In this document: positions 32,487 to 45,600 of the stretch, in pieces
Position numbering within the stretch: position 1 is the stretch's first letter
How the letters are laid out: every line of letters begins with the position of its first letter
From: Chondrosia reniformis
Lineage: Eukaryota; Porifera; Demospongiae; Chondrillida; Chondrillidae
Reading direction: 5' to 3'
DNA: 64,000 nt
Assembly (NCBI GenBank): GCA_947172415.1
Contig: OX359189.1
Span: 2,130,501 to 2,194,500, forward strand
The notes under the pieces: model-generated
Seen by the model: the letters and a program-made list of their open reading frames with translations, nothing else
Told to the model about the DNA's origin: nothing
Database searches by the model: none
Translations under genes and position numbers: made by a program

Positions 32487-34341
32487 ATGCCTAAATCAGT
32501 GAGTCTATAATTATATACTATAATTATATACTATTTTAAAAATCATTCTGTGAATAATACTACAAAAAATCCATCCCAAAGTAATAGTAAAAGTATTTTC
32601 AAAATATTTAAAATCAGTTTCTGTGTATGCAGGTTAAAGTAAAAGTGGACAGTATGGATACAAAACTGGAGTTCAGTATTCAAACAGACACTAAGGGAAA
32701 GCAACTGTTTGATATGGTAACTGCTGTCCTGAATATCAAGGAGCACCGGTGGTTTGGTCTGCAGTACACAAGAGAAAGGGACAAGTCACATGGTTGGGTC
32801 CGACTAGCAGACAAGGTAAGTAACACTCTGTACTTAGGAATCATTAATGTACTTGATCGGGGCTTATAGTTAAATGTGGAAAGTAATTGTAGTTAGGTGA
32901 CAATGTAAACATCATATACACAGTAATTCAGTCACATGGCAGATCTAGTAATATGTATACTCCAGTGATTATGCACTATAGCCTTTGCATATACAAGCCA
33001 ATTAAGTGTAACTTACGTGTACTCCCTCTACTACAATATATAACATCTTAGTAGTATATGTACGTATATAGACCTACCTACCATTTGATTGGGCAACATT
33101 AGACCTACCTACAATTTGAGTCTATATCAACCCTTTCTTTCAATCTGTTGATGTTGCCCAATCAAATGGTAGATAGGTCTAATTTTGCCCAATCCCACTG
33201 CAATATATATCTGTACACATAGATAAGTAACCTTGATGTAGCAAGAGAAGAGAAAGATGATCCCATGTTTTTCAACTTTAGAATCAAACACTTTCCTGAA
33301 AGCATATCAGAGGAGCTCATACAACTGCCTACACTGGTTTGTGAGGCATATATACAATCAACACTCATGTATACTTTATGTATACTATATATACATACAT
33401 GTCTTATTTCTCATGAATATGTACAGCATCTGTTTTATCTTGAGATGAAAGAGAGCATCCTTGAGGACAAGATGTACTGTCCAGTAGCAGCTGTTATACT
33501 CTTGGCATCACTAGCAGTATGTGTTTCAACATAATAGTAATATACTGTATTAATAAAGTATTTATTTGATTTTTGATTACATCTGTATATAATTAATGTG
33601 TATTACTATATTATCACACAAAATCTAAATTATAACAGTTTCAGGTTAAATATGGTGACTATAAGCCAGACATTCACAAGACTGAGTTTTTCCAACAAGA
33701 GAGACTACTTCCAGAAAGGTGCCTACCAACATAGTGCTGTATATACTGTATATAGGTGTAAGAATGAGACATATAATATCTGTACTTAGTTGCAGTGTAC
33801 ATATACGTATATGTAGAGAGATGATATGTACAGAATATTTATATCAATTACATTATCAAAGCATGTAATGAGTGGAATATTTTGTTGTACGTTACTTATT
33901 ATTTAGGATAACCAATCAATATCTTCTTACAAAAGAAGAATGGACAACTCGAATAATTGCTCTTTACGCTCAACAGAAGTTCCAAATGAGGTACATGTAC
34001 ATATACTAATTTCATTCACTGATATACACTCATATGCCTCTATGGCTAGTCAATTAATAGGGACGTAATGCTCATCTCCTCATCCATATTCCTGTAGGGA
34101 GGAGGCAATGATGAAGTACCTCAAGATAGTTGAGGGATTGGACATGTACGGTGTCCAATACTACAGCATAAAGAATAAGAAGAATTCTGATGTTTGGCTG
34201 GGAGTTGATCCTGTTGGATTTAAAGTTTATGAGAAAGAAGACAAGCTAACAGTGAAGATGTGCTTTCCTTGGACAGAGAGTAAAAACATTGCCACAACTA
34301 ACAAGAAGTTCATCATCAAACACAGATATCCAGGAACTCCA
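32487..34341 (+). CDS. ERM FERM-domain half, tail missing
   Basis: Exons: 32487-32498 (MPKS), 32633-32815 (F1 ubiquitin-like lobe: VKVDSMDTKLEFSIQTDTKG, HRWFGLQYT), 33223-33336 (ARGEEK-like region then FFNFRIKHFPESISEELIQL), 33427-33516, 33645-33718, 33907-33990 (F2 lobe: MYCPVAAVILLASLA, EFFQQERLLPER, LLTKEEWTTRI) and 34098-34341 (F3 lobe: KYLKIVEGLDMYGVQYYSIK, VWLGVDPVGFKVYEKEDKL, CFPWTESKNI). Order and spacing match ezrin/moesin, whose FERM domain binds PIP2 and membrane-protein tails. MPKS corresponds to MPKP of ezrin, which supports the start. After the F3 exon the remaining FERM and coil exons are absent and NLR LRR sequence begins at about 34652. The gene is therefore truncated or part of a chimera. 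Confidence 0.85.
33067..33195. repeat. Inverted repeat in the FERM intron
   Basis: ACCTACCATTTGATTGGGCA at about 33073 is the inverse of TGCCCAATCAAATGGTAGAT at about 33156, giving a hairpin of roughly 35 bp stem around 50 bp. The same motif forms a 31 bp direct tandem array at 49480-49603 in the paralogous intron. Confidence 0.6.
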
Positions 34342-34651
34342 GTAAGTGAACAGAAGCCATCCCTCATGATCAGTATGCATATTATGTATAGTTACAGTAC
34401 ATACGTATAATGCATGCATAGTTATTATGTATAGTTATGTATAGTTACAGTATATATACAGCATGTATAGCGTATACGTACATGAGGTTTTGATTCACAC
34501 AACTAAAACATTTTCTGTACGTATTTACCATTATTGTTGCATTCATCATAAGATCAGTGGATATACTGATACAAAGACCTTCGTGGTCGAAGTGTTTAAT
34601 AACTTATATAACATTACTGTAGCTGATGTTCATATGAAATCGTACTATGAC

Positions 34652-37600
34652 TGTTGGACAACTCTTGTCCTAATGAACTGATCAGATCGTGCTTTATTGG
34701 TGTGTTATGTAACAGAACTGTAACAGATATAAGTCTTGAGGCCTCAAGTGAGTTTTGTGAATTTTTATGTTAATTCCATCAGTGAATTTATCATAGCAAC
34801 CTAATAGCTGTAAGTAATATTTTGTACAGTATACTATAATTACATATACTCATCAATGTATTCTTTACTTCATTGATAGGTGTTTCATTGGACTCTGAAG
34901 ACTTTCCTTTTCCTGAACATTGTGTTTATGTTCATTGCACACTCAAACTAGACCTCCCTCCACAGACATGGTGTAAAGTGTTGTGTAGTTTGGCTAAAGA
35001 TGAATACTTGAAGGAGCTAACACTATCACTCAAGTGTAACAAAGTACGTATGTACATCAATCAATCCTACATTTAATTATTTGATGATTAGATATTTAAA
35101 TGGCTAAGTCTAAAGGGATGAACACACTTACCCTGAATGTAATCAGTTTATATTTGGGGACATCATATTGTGTATATTATACTTACATGCATATGTACAT
35201 GCATACTTGGTACGTAGTTGTAAGATTGCACTGATATTTCTGTGTCAATTCTGTTATTGATGGTCTTAGTGAAGTGCCAAGTAGGTATCAGATATACATA
35301 TAGTACTCAAAGTTATATACGTTCAGCTACCACCATTCGTAGGTCACAGGTAGTATTGCACAGGTAAGCTAGGTGCAACATGAGAATGTGATAAAGGTAC
35401 ACAAACAGTGATGGTAAACCTAATTCACTAATTTTGTTCCATAAATATATGTACTTACGTAACTCACTGTGTATTGTTGATTGTATACGTCAGAGAACAT
35501 ACATATGCATGAACATAATCTAAGGAAGCTACTGGTGGAGTTTATTACTCAACATCATTATGTATTTAGACATCATCTTGTGATGAATGCAAATGGGACT
35601 CAGTGGAAAGGTCCTTGATAGAGAACTCATCACTGAAGACAGTGAAATTGGAAATGGACTCCTCTTGTCCCAAAGAACTGGCTGAATCATGCTTGATTGG
35701 TGTATTGCATAACCAGACTATGACAGATGTCAACATTTATGCCTGGGGTGAGTACTACTTATTTGTACCCTAAATCAATATACTGTATACATACGTCCAT
35801 TTCACTTACACAACACAATTTAGTCAATAAAGGAAAACTAATTGTGACAGTTCATTTTTGTCCATTACATTGTGCAATTTCCACACAGTGCAAGTTACTA
35901 GTGGATGTTCTACGTATATAGACACATTAATATGCTTAAGACAGCCACAATCAAGTGCATGCATACATACAGTATGTCATACAGTAAAAGATTCAGCACC
36001 TCCACACACAATATTATACAATTGGAGTTTTAAATTATATAACTTTTACATGCAGTATGTCCACTGCCTTTGGTTCCCCTTTAAGTGTTACAATCACTTT
36101 ACAGACGTTTAGTGACAGGAGGATTAGTTCATAATGACTGTAACCACTAACAGCTATGGGATGTAGACATTGGTATCTTTAAGTTGAAGTATCTACAAGT
36201 GTCCATATTTGGGTGTCCCTGACCTACTGTAGGTATGTACTTATCATGTTTATTATGAGATGGTTTTAAGTTGTATGTTACAATTTGCATGAATAAACTG
36301 GAGAATGAGTAAACCCATTTACAGTATCAACTGATGGTCCCCACTTTTGAGTGCTAAAACCAAAGTCTAAATTGCAACAATACACAAGAATTAGTGGTTA
36401 AAGATGCTGAATATATTGTTATTGTGTGCACAGTACTTACATATATGCTGACAACAGACACAGTGTTCTGACAATTTATATACCATTGCATGAAACCTCT
36501 TAACTAAAGTAAGAAACTTTCCCAGACTGCCATTTTTTTTAATTATGTAATGCATGCTCCCACTACCCAAACTTTCTGTGATGTTAATTAACAATGACCC
36601 CTATTGTAGTGTAATTATGTACTTATTTTACTACTATGCCATACATTCTATCAGAAAGAAGACTTGTGAGTTATATGGTAGCCATTTTGTGGTCCCTTGA
36701 ATGTCCATTTTAGATATATTTGACCTTAAGAGGTTCTAGCTAGTAAGTTAATGTGTTAATGTCAACCTTTGTGGTATTTGTTGTTATCACAGTGTAATGT
36801 ACTCTTTATTATTGTGTGATTTGTGTAAGATGTCTTCTTGTTAGTATACATAGTTGAGCAGTTATTGAATAAAATTTTCCATGAAATAATGATGTGCTGT
36901 ATAGTGAATAGTAATCTTCTTTGCTTTTACTGTTTTATTATATCCTCTTACATTAGACTGTTCAATTGGTAATGAAGATCTAATTCTGCCTGAGCAATGT
37001 GAGATGACATGTGTCAAGTTCTCACTTGATGTAAAACTCACTGTTCAGCAGTGGAGTGAAGTGTTGTGTTATCTTGGAAAGGCTAAACATTTAGAGAATC
37101 TTACACTCGAGTTGTGGTGTTCCTCTGAGGTGAATCAAGTAGTGTGCTTATGTAGTGTGTAATATATGATGAGATGATATGCTTTCCTTAGCAATTAATT
37201 ATTATTTCAGGATGTTTAGATCCGTGTACCTTCATCAGCTGTACTTGATCAGGTACTGTTGTATACTGAATGTGTAGTATGTATTTGTCTACTACGTACG
37301 TATTTGTTAAGGAAAACTGACTGACTAGTGATTGACATAGTGTCACCATCTGATTCCTTGTGAAGTTGTGTACATCATTTTAATAAGAAAGAAATTTAAT
37401 TATAATAATACGTATAAATCCTTTTGCCTCTCTCCTTCTCTTGGGAATATCTCTATATATTTAGAATGATAGACTTGTAATGTAACCAGTATATATATGT
37501 ATGTTAAGTTTGTTATGTTTCTTTGTTCTTTATGACTTACAGTACAAGAGATTGGTATGTAGTGAGTGTCAGTACTGATATGTATACTGTGTCTTATTCT

Positions 37601-38831
37601 CCCTCTGTAGTCAAGTGACATTGGTAAATATTGTAGTAAAGTTAAGCAAGTGTGGAAAATGTTCAAGTGTAAAAAGGTGGACATGAGATTGTGTAATAAT
37701 GTGAGTTATGATTGATCTTAAACATTTGTGTTATATAGTTATATGTACAGTTGTGATTAAAACATTTAGCCATGTTACACAAATGTGCACACAAGTAGAA
37801 TAGTCATATGTGAGTACAGTATGTATACTAACACCAGTATGACACTGTACCGGTGCTCAACAGAGTAGTTTCCAATTGATATATATCATCTAATGTCTAC
37901 TGTATACTTGCTGTGTTGCTCTGGAACCTTCTTTAAACGTTTCCTTACCTCAACATGTGACAAGTGAGAGGTCGTTTCCTTACCTCAATCAACCTCAATA
38001 GCTCAAGAATTAATTACTGTTGTTGGACTTAGTGGAAGTAACTTGTATAGTATATGCTACTTATTGTACACACACGTAGGATCTGAATGAATATAAAGTT
38101 ATTGGAGTCATTAGCCTAAGGGTTATTAGAAACTTGTAAATGTAATGTACAAATAATGAAAGAAAATGAGAACGTGATAATTGGCTATTGAATTAGTTTA
38201 GTAATGGTATTGTACACCAGTAGTGATAGTGTGTGTATAATCCACTTCTCACATGTCACATGTTGTTAGGTAGTGTATTATGTCAATATGTTTAGTGACT
38301 AAGGTAACTCTTCCTTTCTAGACACTAACTGACATTGTCTGTGCTGTGTTGGAAGGTTTGTCAGAGAACACTGATGAGATTGAATTTACCTTGCACTGCA
38401 GTTGGTATATTAACATGCGTAACACAGTCAAGTCTAAGCTAGCACCCAACATGTCAGAGATGTTCACATGGGAGGATAAGAAATGTACCTTAAAACCTCT
38501 TCACACTAGAAACTCATTAGGTGAGTAGTTGTAACTATACTTTCTCTGAATACACAATGTTGGTAGATACTGTACAAGTATACACTGTATATTGTAAAGA
38601 GGAATGTCCTTGTGAGAATCACTTGGAGGGTGTGTATGTATGTGGGTGTGTCCAAATATGGAAGTTATGTCCAATATCCTGTGTTTCACTAGAGCTCATT
38701 TAGAATGTACTTGGAGATCAGTAGTTTATAAAGTAATATTTATTGTATTTCAGTAGCTGCTTCATCAGGAGAGTCAAACCTTCCTTCTGTACCCACTGGA
38801 GACAGTCCAAATATGGAAGAGAGTGCTTCAG
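34652..38831 (+). CDS. NLR-type LRR and tail exons, copy C (no NACHT)
   Basis: Exons 34652-34747 (3' part of an alpha LRR exon), 34880-35043, 35580-35747, 36957-37129, 37611-37700, 38322-38520 and 38754-38831. These match copy A exons from its alpha exon 4563-4737 onward, with the introns, so the block is a segmental copy. The 5' breakpoint lies inside the first LRR exon, directly after FERM-gene sequence. The fusion frame across that breakpoint meets a stop, so a usable protein would have to start downstream or splice differently. The last exon ends in phase 1 (GCTTCA G|GTGAGT), and the next phase-1 acceptor in the window is at 39624, the first exon of the ROC-COR gene. Paralogy with A continues into the intron until about 39052. 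Confidence 0.7.
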
Positions 38832-39624
38832 GTGAGTCATCTAATGATGTTTGATCTAATTAGTACGGATTTACTGTAACACTAGCTAGTCAAACATGTT
38901 TTATAAGTTGAAGTGAGTACTTGTGGAATGTTCATATTGTTCACTCTCTATTAGTAATAACTACATACAAGATAAACCCTTTGTATATTCATGTACTGGA
39001 TTAACTGCATGGATATCCAAGTTCTTAATAAGGCCTTTCTTTCTCTGAGTATATTCATATGTGCATGTAATAACCCAAGTATGTACAAAATAAATTTAAC
39101 CTGATAGTTACAGATGTAGTATTGGTGACCATATTTTCTTTGCTTTATATGTACGTATTTGTGAGAAATACCATAGTTAGGGCAATTTTGTGTGATTGTT
39201 TTAATATTTTGTGGTCTGGACCAACCACATATTAACTTGAAACTCATTGGTTGAGAAGACATTTCTTGATTCACACAAGTGCTTGATTGCATGAGTTGTT
39301 ATTAAAGTCAAAAGTGAGCCTTTTGGGTCCTGTAGCCTGTGTTTACCTAAAGATACTGCAGTAAAGACATTTTTTACTCAGTATTTTGAGTTACACAATT
39401 ACATTATCTGTATTCTATCATAATTGCATTAATATATTCACTGTTGGAAAAACTTTTGTGGGATATTTTTGTGGTTTATAAGCCAACCACAAAAATATTT
39501 TAGCAACGAACATTCCCAAACTATAGTATATGCTATGTACGTATCTGTTGGCTCTACGTATGTTCTCACAAATGATGGACCCCATGCTCAGTAATTTAAT
39601 AATGTATTTCACATATTTTTAAAG

Positions 39625-42600
39625 GGAATAGTTTGGAGCCTGTATTTGATGGTTTTGATATGGATGAAGACGATCCTGAAATGTTAGGTAAGGCATATTA
39701 GAGCTAGAATATACACTATAAAAGTGTTTTTTTTTTTCAATTTTCTTTTATCCTCATTCAATTATACATATTATTTTTTAGAACCATGGATAGATGTGTA
39801 CAATCAAGTTCTGAAGATTGGGCACAAAATTACACAGCACATTATACATTGCATCACTTTGGGATCAGCTGGAGTAGGAAAGACATGGCTAAAGAATCTT
39901 CTCACTGGTCACCCCAACTCTACTACTATACCTAGTACAGATTGCATAGTTCCTCCAGATATATGTCTTCCAAAGGAAACATATGTTGAAGATGATACAC
40001 ATGGTTCCTGGAAGCTACTAACAGCAGAAGAAGAGTTAAAGGCAATCATTTCTGAATTTGATGTTGGCACAAGTTATTTTGATCAAAGGCAATCAGATTC
40101 TCCAGCATCTAATATTTCTATTGATAAGAATGAGGAGGAATCACCTGTTAGCTCTTTAACAGATGAATTGGATGGCAGAACACCAGTACAGTTGCAGCTT
40201 CCACTGCAGACTCATGAAACGTCACATGAAAAGTCACATGATGAAGTCACTGAAGCTGACAGCCAACAATTACAAACAGAAGAAGGCCTAAAAGATGAAG
40301 TAGAACAGAAACAGTCTAAGTCGTCTAATGATTTGGATGGAAGGGTTCTTGAGGACTCTGCTTTTTCAACATCTTTTTTAGATAAAATTGCATCTCTTAG
40401 AAGTGAAATTAAGTCTATTCCTCCTATCAAACTGGATGGTAAAGCTGTCATTTATTTTACTGATACAGGAGGACAACAGTCCTTTCATGAAATTCACCCA
40501 TCTCTCCTTACTGCACCAGGATCAGTTTACTTGATTGTCATGAAACTGCATGATTTAGATCCTCAGGATGAGGTAAAGACTAAGCATAAGTTGGATTTGG
40601 TAGAACGTACATTACAAAATATTTATCTTGCTAATAAGCCAAATTTTAAGAGTGAATATGGTGTCATCCTTGTTGGTACTCATAAAGATGAAGTAGATAA
40701 TGTGAAGGATCGTTTAGAATTTGGCAACAGACTTATTAAAGAAATGATTGCAGGAAAGGCATATGAGAAACTTTTACCAGACTCGATTATTGCAATTGAC
40801 AGCTCACAAGCTGGTACTCCTATTAACAAAATGAAGAATAATGATGGAGTGATTACTTTGCTTAAAGAAGGGGCAAGCGGCTTTCAGCTTCATAAAGATA
40901 TACCACTTTGTTGGTGGTGCTTTCATTTGTATATCCGCCATTTATTTGAATATTCTCCTGAAGAAGAACAAGAAAGACAGTGGGCTTATGAGTATAATCA
41001 CTTGCAGGAATTAGCTAAAGAAGTGGGTATTAGCTCTGATGCATCAAAAGATGCAGATAAATCAAAAAGCGAGTTTTACTCAATGGTAAAATTATTTAAT
41101 AGTCTTGGGTTTTGGGTTTATTTTGAGCCAAAGGGTAGTTCATTAGATGTGACTACCTCTCAGCCTAAGAAGTGGATTATTACTAGTCCTAATATGTTGT
41201 ATAAGTATGTTTCCAAACTGGTGAACATTCAAGAGACAGAGATTTCTCAATTCGATACTTTGCAACATTCCTTTAAAAAAACTGGATTTTTCAATCAATC
41301 TATGCTTGAAGAAATTTCAGAGGACAAACTGCTGAATTCTATTGAGGTACAGCAGTGGTTTTTGGATCTATTGATCCATTTAAATATTGCAGCAATGTGC
41401 TGGGATTATGAAATTTGCACTGAGGGCCCATCAAAAGAGCTAAAAGATCCATATTATATCATTCCTGCAGCTTTTCCAGAAGACAAAAGTATTACAATTC
41501 CAGAGCATAAAAGTGTAGCCAGTCTATATGTTAAGCTGGATGATATAGGTTGTATACCCACTGGCATATATTGTAATCTTATTGCTTATCTAGTATCAAC
41601 TCTAAAGGAATATGATAGCCTATTTGTGCATATCAGTGGGTACTCTCGTACTCTTAAACCTACTTCCAGGCAAAGAGCCATTGCTATATTTTCTGGTCAA
41701 TATGGCAAAGTTTACCTGACTGAGACCACAGATGCAATATGCGTAGATCTTGTAGCAGATTCATCTTACTTTCACAAAGAGAGCAACAGTCTTGAACTGC
41801 TTTTCTCCAAATGCTCCAAGTGGAGAAATAATATAAGCAATTTGATTAAAACAATGTATCCAAAACAAGGGATTCTCTGGCAGGTCAAATGTGAGCAGCA
41901 TGACCAGTTGGCCAATGTATGCCTTGGATCAGATGATTCAATAATGATTGCATGTGATAAAGAGCACATTGCTTCAGCAGATCAAGTAGCTTGGTTCACT
42001 GATCAAGTTCCTTCAAATGCTAAGGTATTTAACTTTATTTTTGATCTGTACACCTACATAAGTATATACGTATATATATATATACATAGACAAAAATAAG
42101 TTATGATTGGAATTATTATGCCAAACAATTACAAGCCAAGTGCATGACTGATGACTTATTTTGGCTGGAGTTCAATTACAACCAGTGATTGCCTCTTAGT
42201 TATTGATGATTTTCCATCTTGGATGATTGGCATAATATAATTATTCATGTTTAGTTTTAACATGCATGGGTTTTGTGCAATTACGTAACTCACTTTCAAA
42301 CACATTATTTACTATGGAAAAGTCTTCTTAATTTTAAAGGGTTTTTACATTAATGAGACATAACCTATCATATGATATTGCACAATCATCGCAAAGGAAT
42401 ATGCAGCTAGTCCCCAGACCCAACCTTCCGAGGCATCAGCATCATCTTGCGGAAGTTGGGGATGGGTACAAAACTTTAGTTAGCGAAAGTTATTTATAAT
42501 GTTCAGGACACTTGAGCGTTCTCAATTGTTAAAATTAAGAATATATATATTAGAGCCCAATGATGCAGTCAAGTAGTTTGAGTGTGGGGGTGGCAGCCCA

Positions 42601-45600
42601 CGAGTTTTTAAACTTGAAATATTAGTTTACTTCAATATGTCTTCATTATCATCAGTAATTTAAGCATAACAGCCCTGGCATGACTAGCTATGTAGCATAA
42701 TCCCTATACTCAACAGACAGTACTTGATTGTGATGGCTTATTATAAAGAGTATTGGAACAAGGTATTCATGTGATAAGGCTAACCGTACAGAAGTGCACA
42801 TGGCATACTAAATTTTAAGTGATTGACTTAACCATACATTATTTCTATGTTTATGATATCTGAAATGAGGATGCCATTTTAATGCGCCTGGAGAGGGTTA
42901 GGTGTTTTGAATAAACTGTAAACGTCAGCCTGAAGAGTGATGGGAATGAGACTGCCTTCAAAATTGACATGCTTTATGCAGAGCATGTTCAAAATCCTAA
43001 TTTCAGAGAAATTAATGACAATTTAAGCATTTTTGCAGGATCAGTTTGCATGTTTGTGCTAATTTATTTGAAAAAAGAATTTCTAATTGTTTTTTAACCA
43101 GTTTGTTTACATTGTAATTCATTGAAAATGTTTTAATGAAAGAAATTACAAAGTCTGAAATATTACTTCATTGTTGATTTATGATGTGATTATTGATTAT
43201 ATTGAATTGGGCAACCATATTCTGGGGAGCTATCCCTATTTAGAGAGTACTACCGTTCTCTGATAGAACTTATGGACATCTCGTGTGTGCAACCTACTAA
43301 TTAGCTGCTTTTTACAATACGAATTTGGTTAAGCTTTTGGTGAAGTAACAAGTAATGATAACATGTACAGTACGTAGGTACAATTAAGTACAAATAAGGT
43401 GGCAGTTTTATCCTGCTATACAATGTATATGCAATACTTGTATTATAGAAATCCCACTATGGTTAAAGGTTTCTTGTGTGTTACAGAATCTAATAATCAT
43501 CTTGCTGTTCTCTACTTGCAGAGTTATGATAAATCAGAAATCACTGCAATCATGGAGGAAGGTAATGTAGAATTAAGCTCCAATTGTACCAGTCCTATAT
43601 CTATATGCAAGTTGTGAGTGCTTTCTCTAATCAGTAGCAACTCTATTGAACCTGTAGTATTTTGTGTGAATGTAGACATTAATTACACTAATTAGCCTTA
43701 AGATTGATGATATACTGTTAAAAGCTTGTTAATTTTTAGCACCAAGAAAAATATGTAATTATGTAAGTCAAAGTTTGACAGTAATGCACTAAGTATTTTA
43801 ATAATTTGTAGTTCATGAAATGCAGTTGAAAGATCTCTGTTGGATTCCTTTTGGAATTAATTCCTTTCAAGTTGAAACAAAAATTGGTGGCATATTTAAT
43901 CTAGCACCACATATAGCCGAGAACAGCCCTGATTTTGTTTGGTGGTTGAAGGTATATCCTAATAATTCAGACAAGAGTAATACCCAGGTACTTGTGCATT
44001 ATGGATGCATAATCACTGGACCATTTGTTTTGCCTGATGGTTACAAGCTGGTGAGTCCAGTGTTGTACCTGGACATGAAGACAGATTTGTTTTTTACGCC
44101 ACTTGACCTGCATATGCCTCACTGGAGCAGTGACCCTACAAGTGTTAGATACATTACTGCTCCTCATGTACCTAACCCTGAGGGGAAGTATGTTTTTAAT
44201 TTGAGAGATAATGTTTCGACAACAGCAAATTTGAAGATTGTTGGAAACATGTGTTTATTTGCCAGTGTAATAGAATTGTCTAGCCCTGAAAATTATTTTA
44301 TCACTTGGTGGAAAAACGAATCAGTGAAGGATTTGCAGTACAGGGCTGTTGCTACTTATGACTCTGCAGACTGGATTTCAGTAAGCATGGAACTTTGTGC
44401 TGGGGAATATTTATGATTACTTTATTTTGTTGCTTTCTCATTGCATGATAAGCTGTTGGATAAAGAATGGAAGAATCTTAAATGGATTAGGGATACTAAT
44501 AATCAACCAAGGAAGTTTCAGTTCCTATCCGAAGAAATATATGCCAGTCTTCAACCAGAGGACTGTAATGCAAAGATTTCTAATATGGTATGTATGTACA
44601 CTTATATACTGCAACTGTATGTACTGTATGTGTCTATGTAAATCCTGTGTGTGCATATACTTATGATTTCATCTGGATAGGAGACAATACAGAAACAGGA
44701 TGTACAATACAACGGGGATGATGTAAAAAAAAGGGTCAAACAAACACTTTACCCTCCTTTTATATTTATCCAAAGTGAGAAGTTCTCTGAAAGAAAAGTT
44801 AATGGAGTCTGCAATATTTATTATAATAGCCATAATGGTGAACAAAAAATACTTTCTAAATGTAACATTCCTACATACTATGGTTAGTTAATTTTTATAG
44901 ATATGCAAAGCCTGTGATTGACACTACCTATTAAGTATGTACTTTACATTAAACTAGAAAGCATTACACACACTGAAATATATGGCAAGTATATGAATAT
45001 GTTCCTTATTATATGTATAGGTACGTATGTATATGTGTATACATATGTATTGTATCAGTTCTTTTCTGTTTCTGCATAATTCCATTTCACTTTGATTAAT
45101 ACGTATATATATACTATGATAATTTCAATTATCATTTTTCAATTATAGCTACCATGAGAGAGAGATCATTGCAAGCAAAGGAAGATGAGAAAATTCCATT
45201 AAAAAGAGGTAATAACAATTTTTATTACATTTTACTACATACATATACAGTACATGGCTAAGCACTTTCAGTTGAGTGTATCGTACATACTTGCATACTG
45301 ATTATTATGGTTTTTCTTAATATGAACTGTACAGATTCCTCCAGTACAACTTCAGTTACTAAGGAATCTAGGATCAGAGGTAACTGTTCCTAGTCAAGAT
45401 TTAATTTTATTGTTCAAGTTTTAGTGTTTTAAATTGTGGTTAAAAATATTTATACATATGTACGTACGTATATATAATACTAAATGATGACATTTACGTA
45501 TGAAGCTTTTTGCCTCTGTTATGCACAGCTTATCTGTGCATTACCAATTGATACATATGTAGTCCATAACAAATGAGGTGTATATGTACATTTTGTCTTT

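Noticed and set aside
34542-34620. Possible exon between FERM F3 and the LRR fragment
   Set aside because: Open in one frame with AG and GT edges, but it does not match the ERM sequence expected after F3 and has no paralogue; too weak to annotate.
39724-39784. Hydrophobic N-terminus (Phe/Leu-rich) on the ROC-COR ORF, possible signal peptide
   Set aside because: This is the polypyrimidine tract and acceptor of the intron ending at 39781; the real exon starts EPWIDVYNQ. ROC GTPases are cytosolic.
40212-40451. Minus-strand ORF inside the ROC exon
   Set aside because: Shadow of the Ser/Gln-rich insert; the + strand frame has clear GTPase motifs on both sides.
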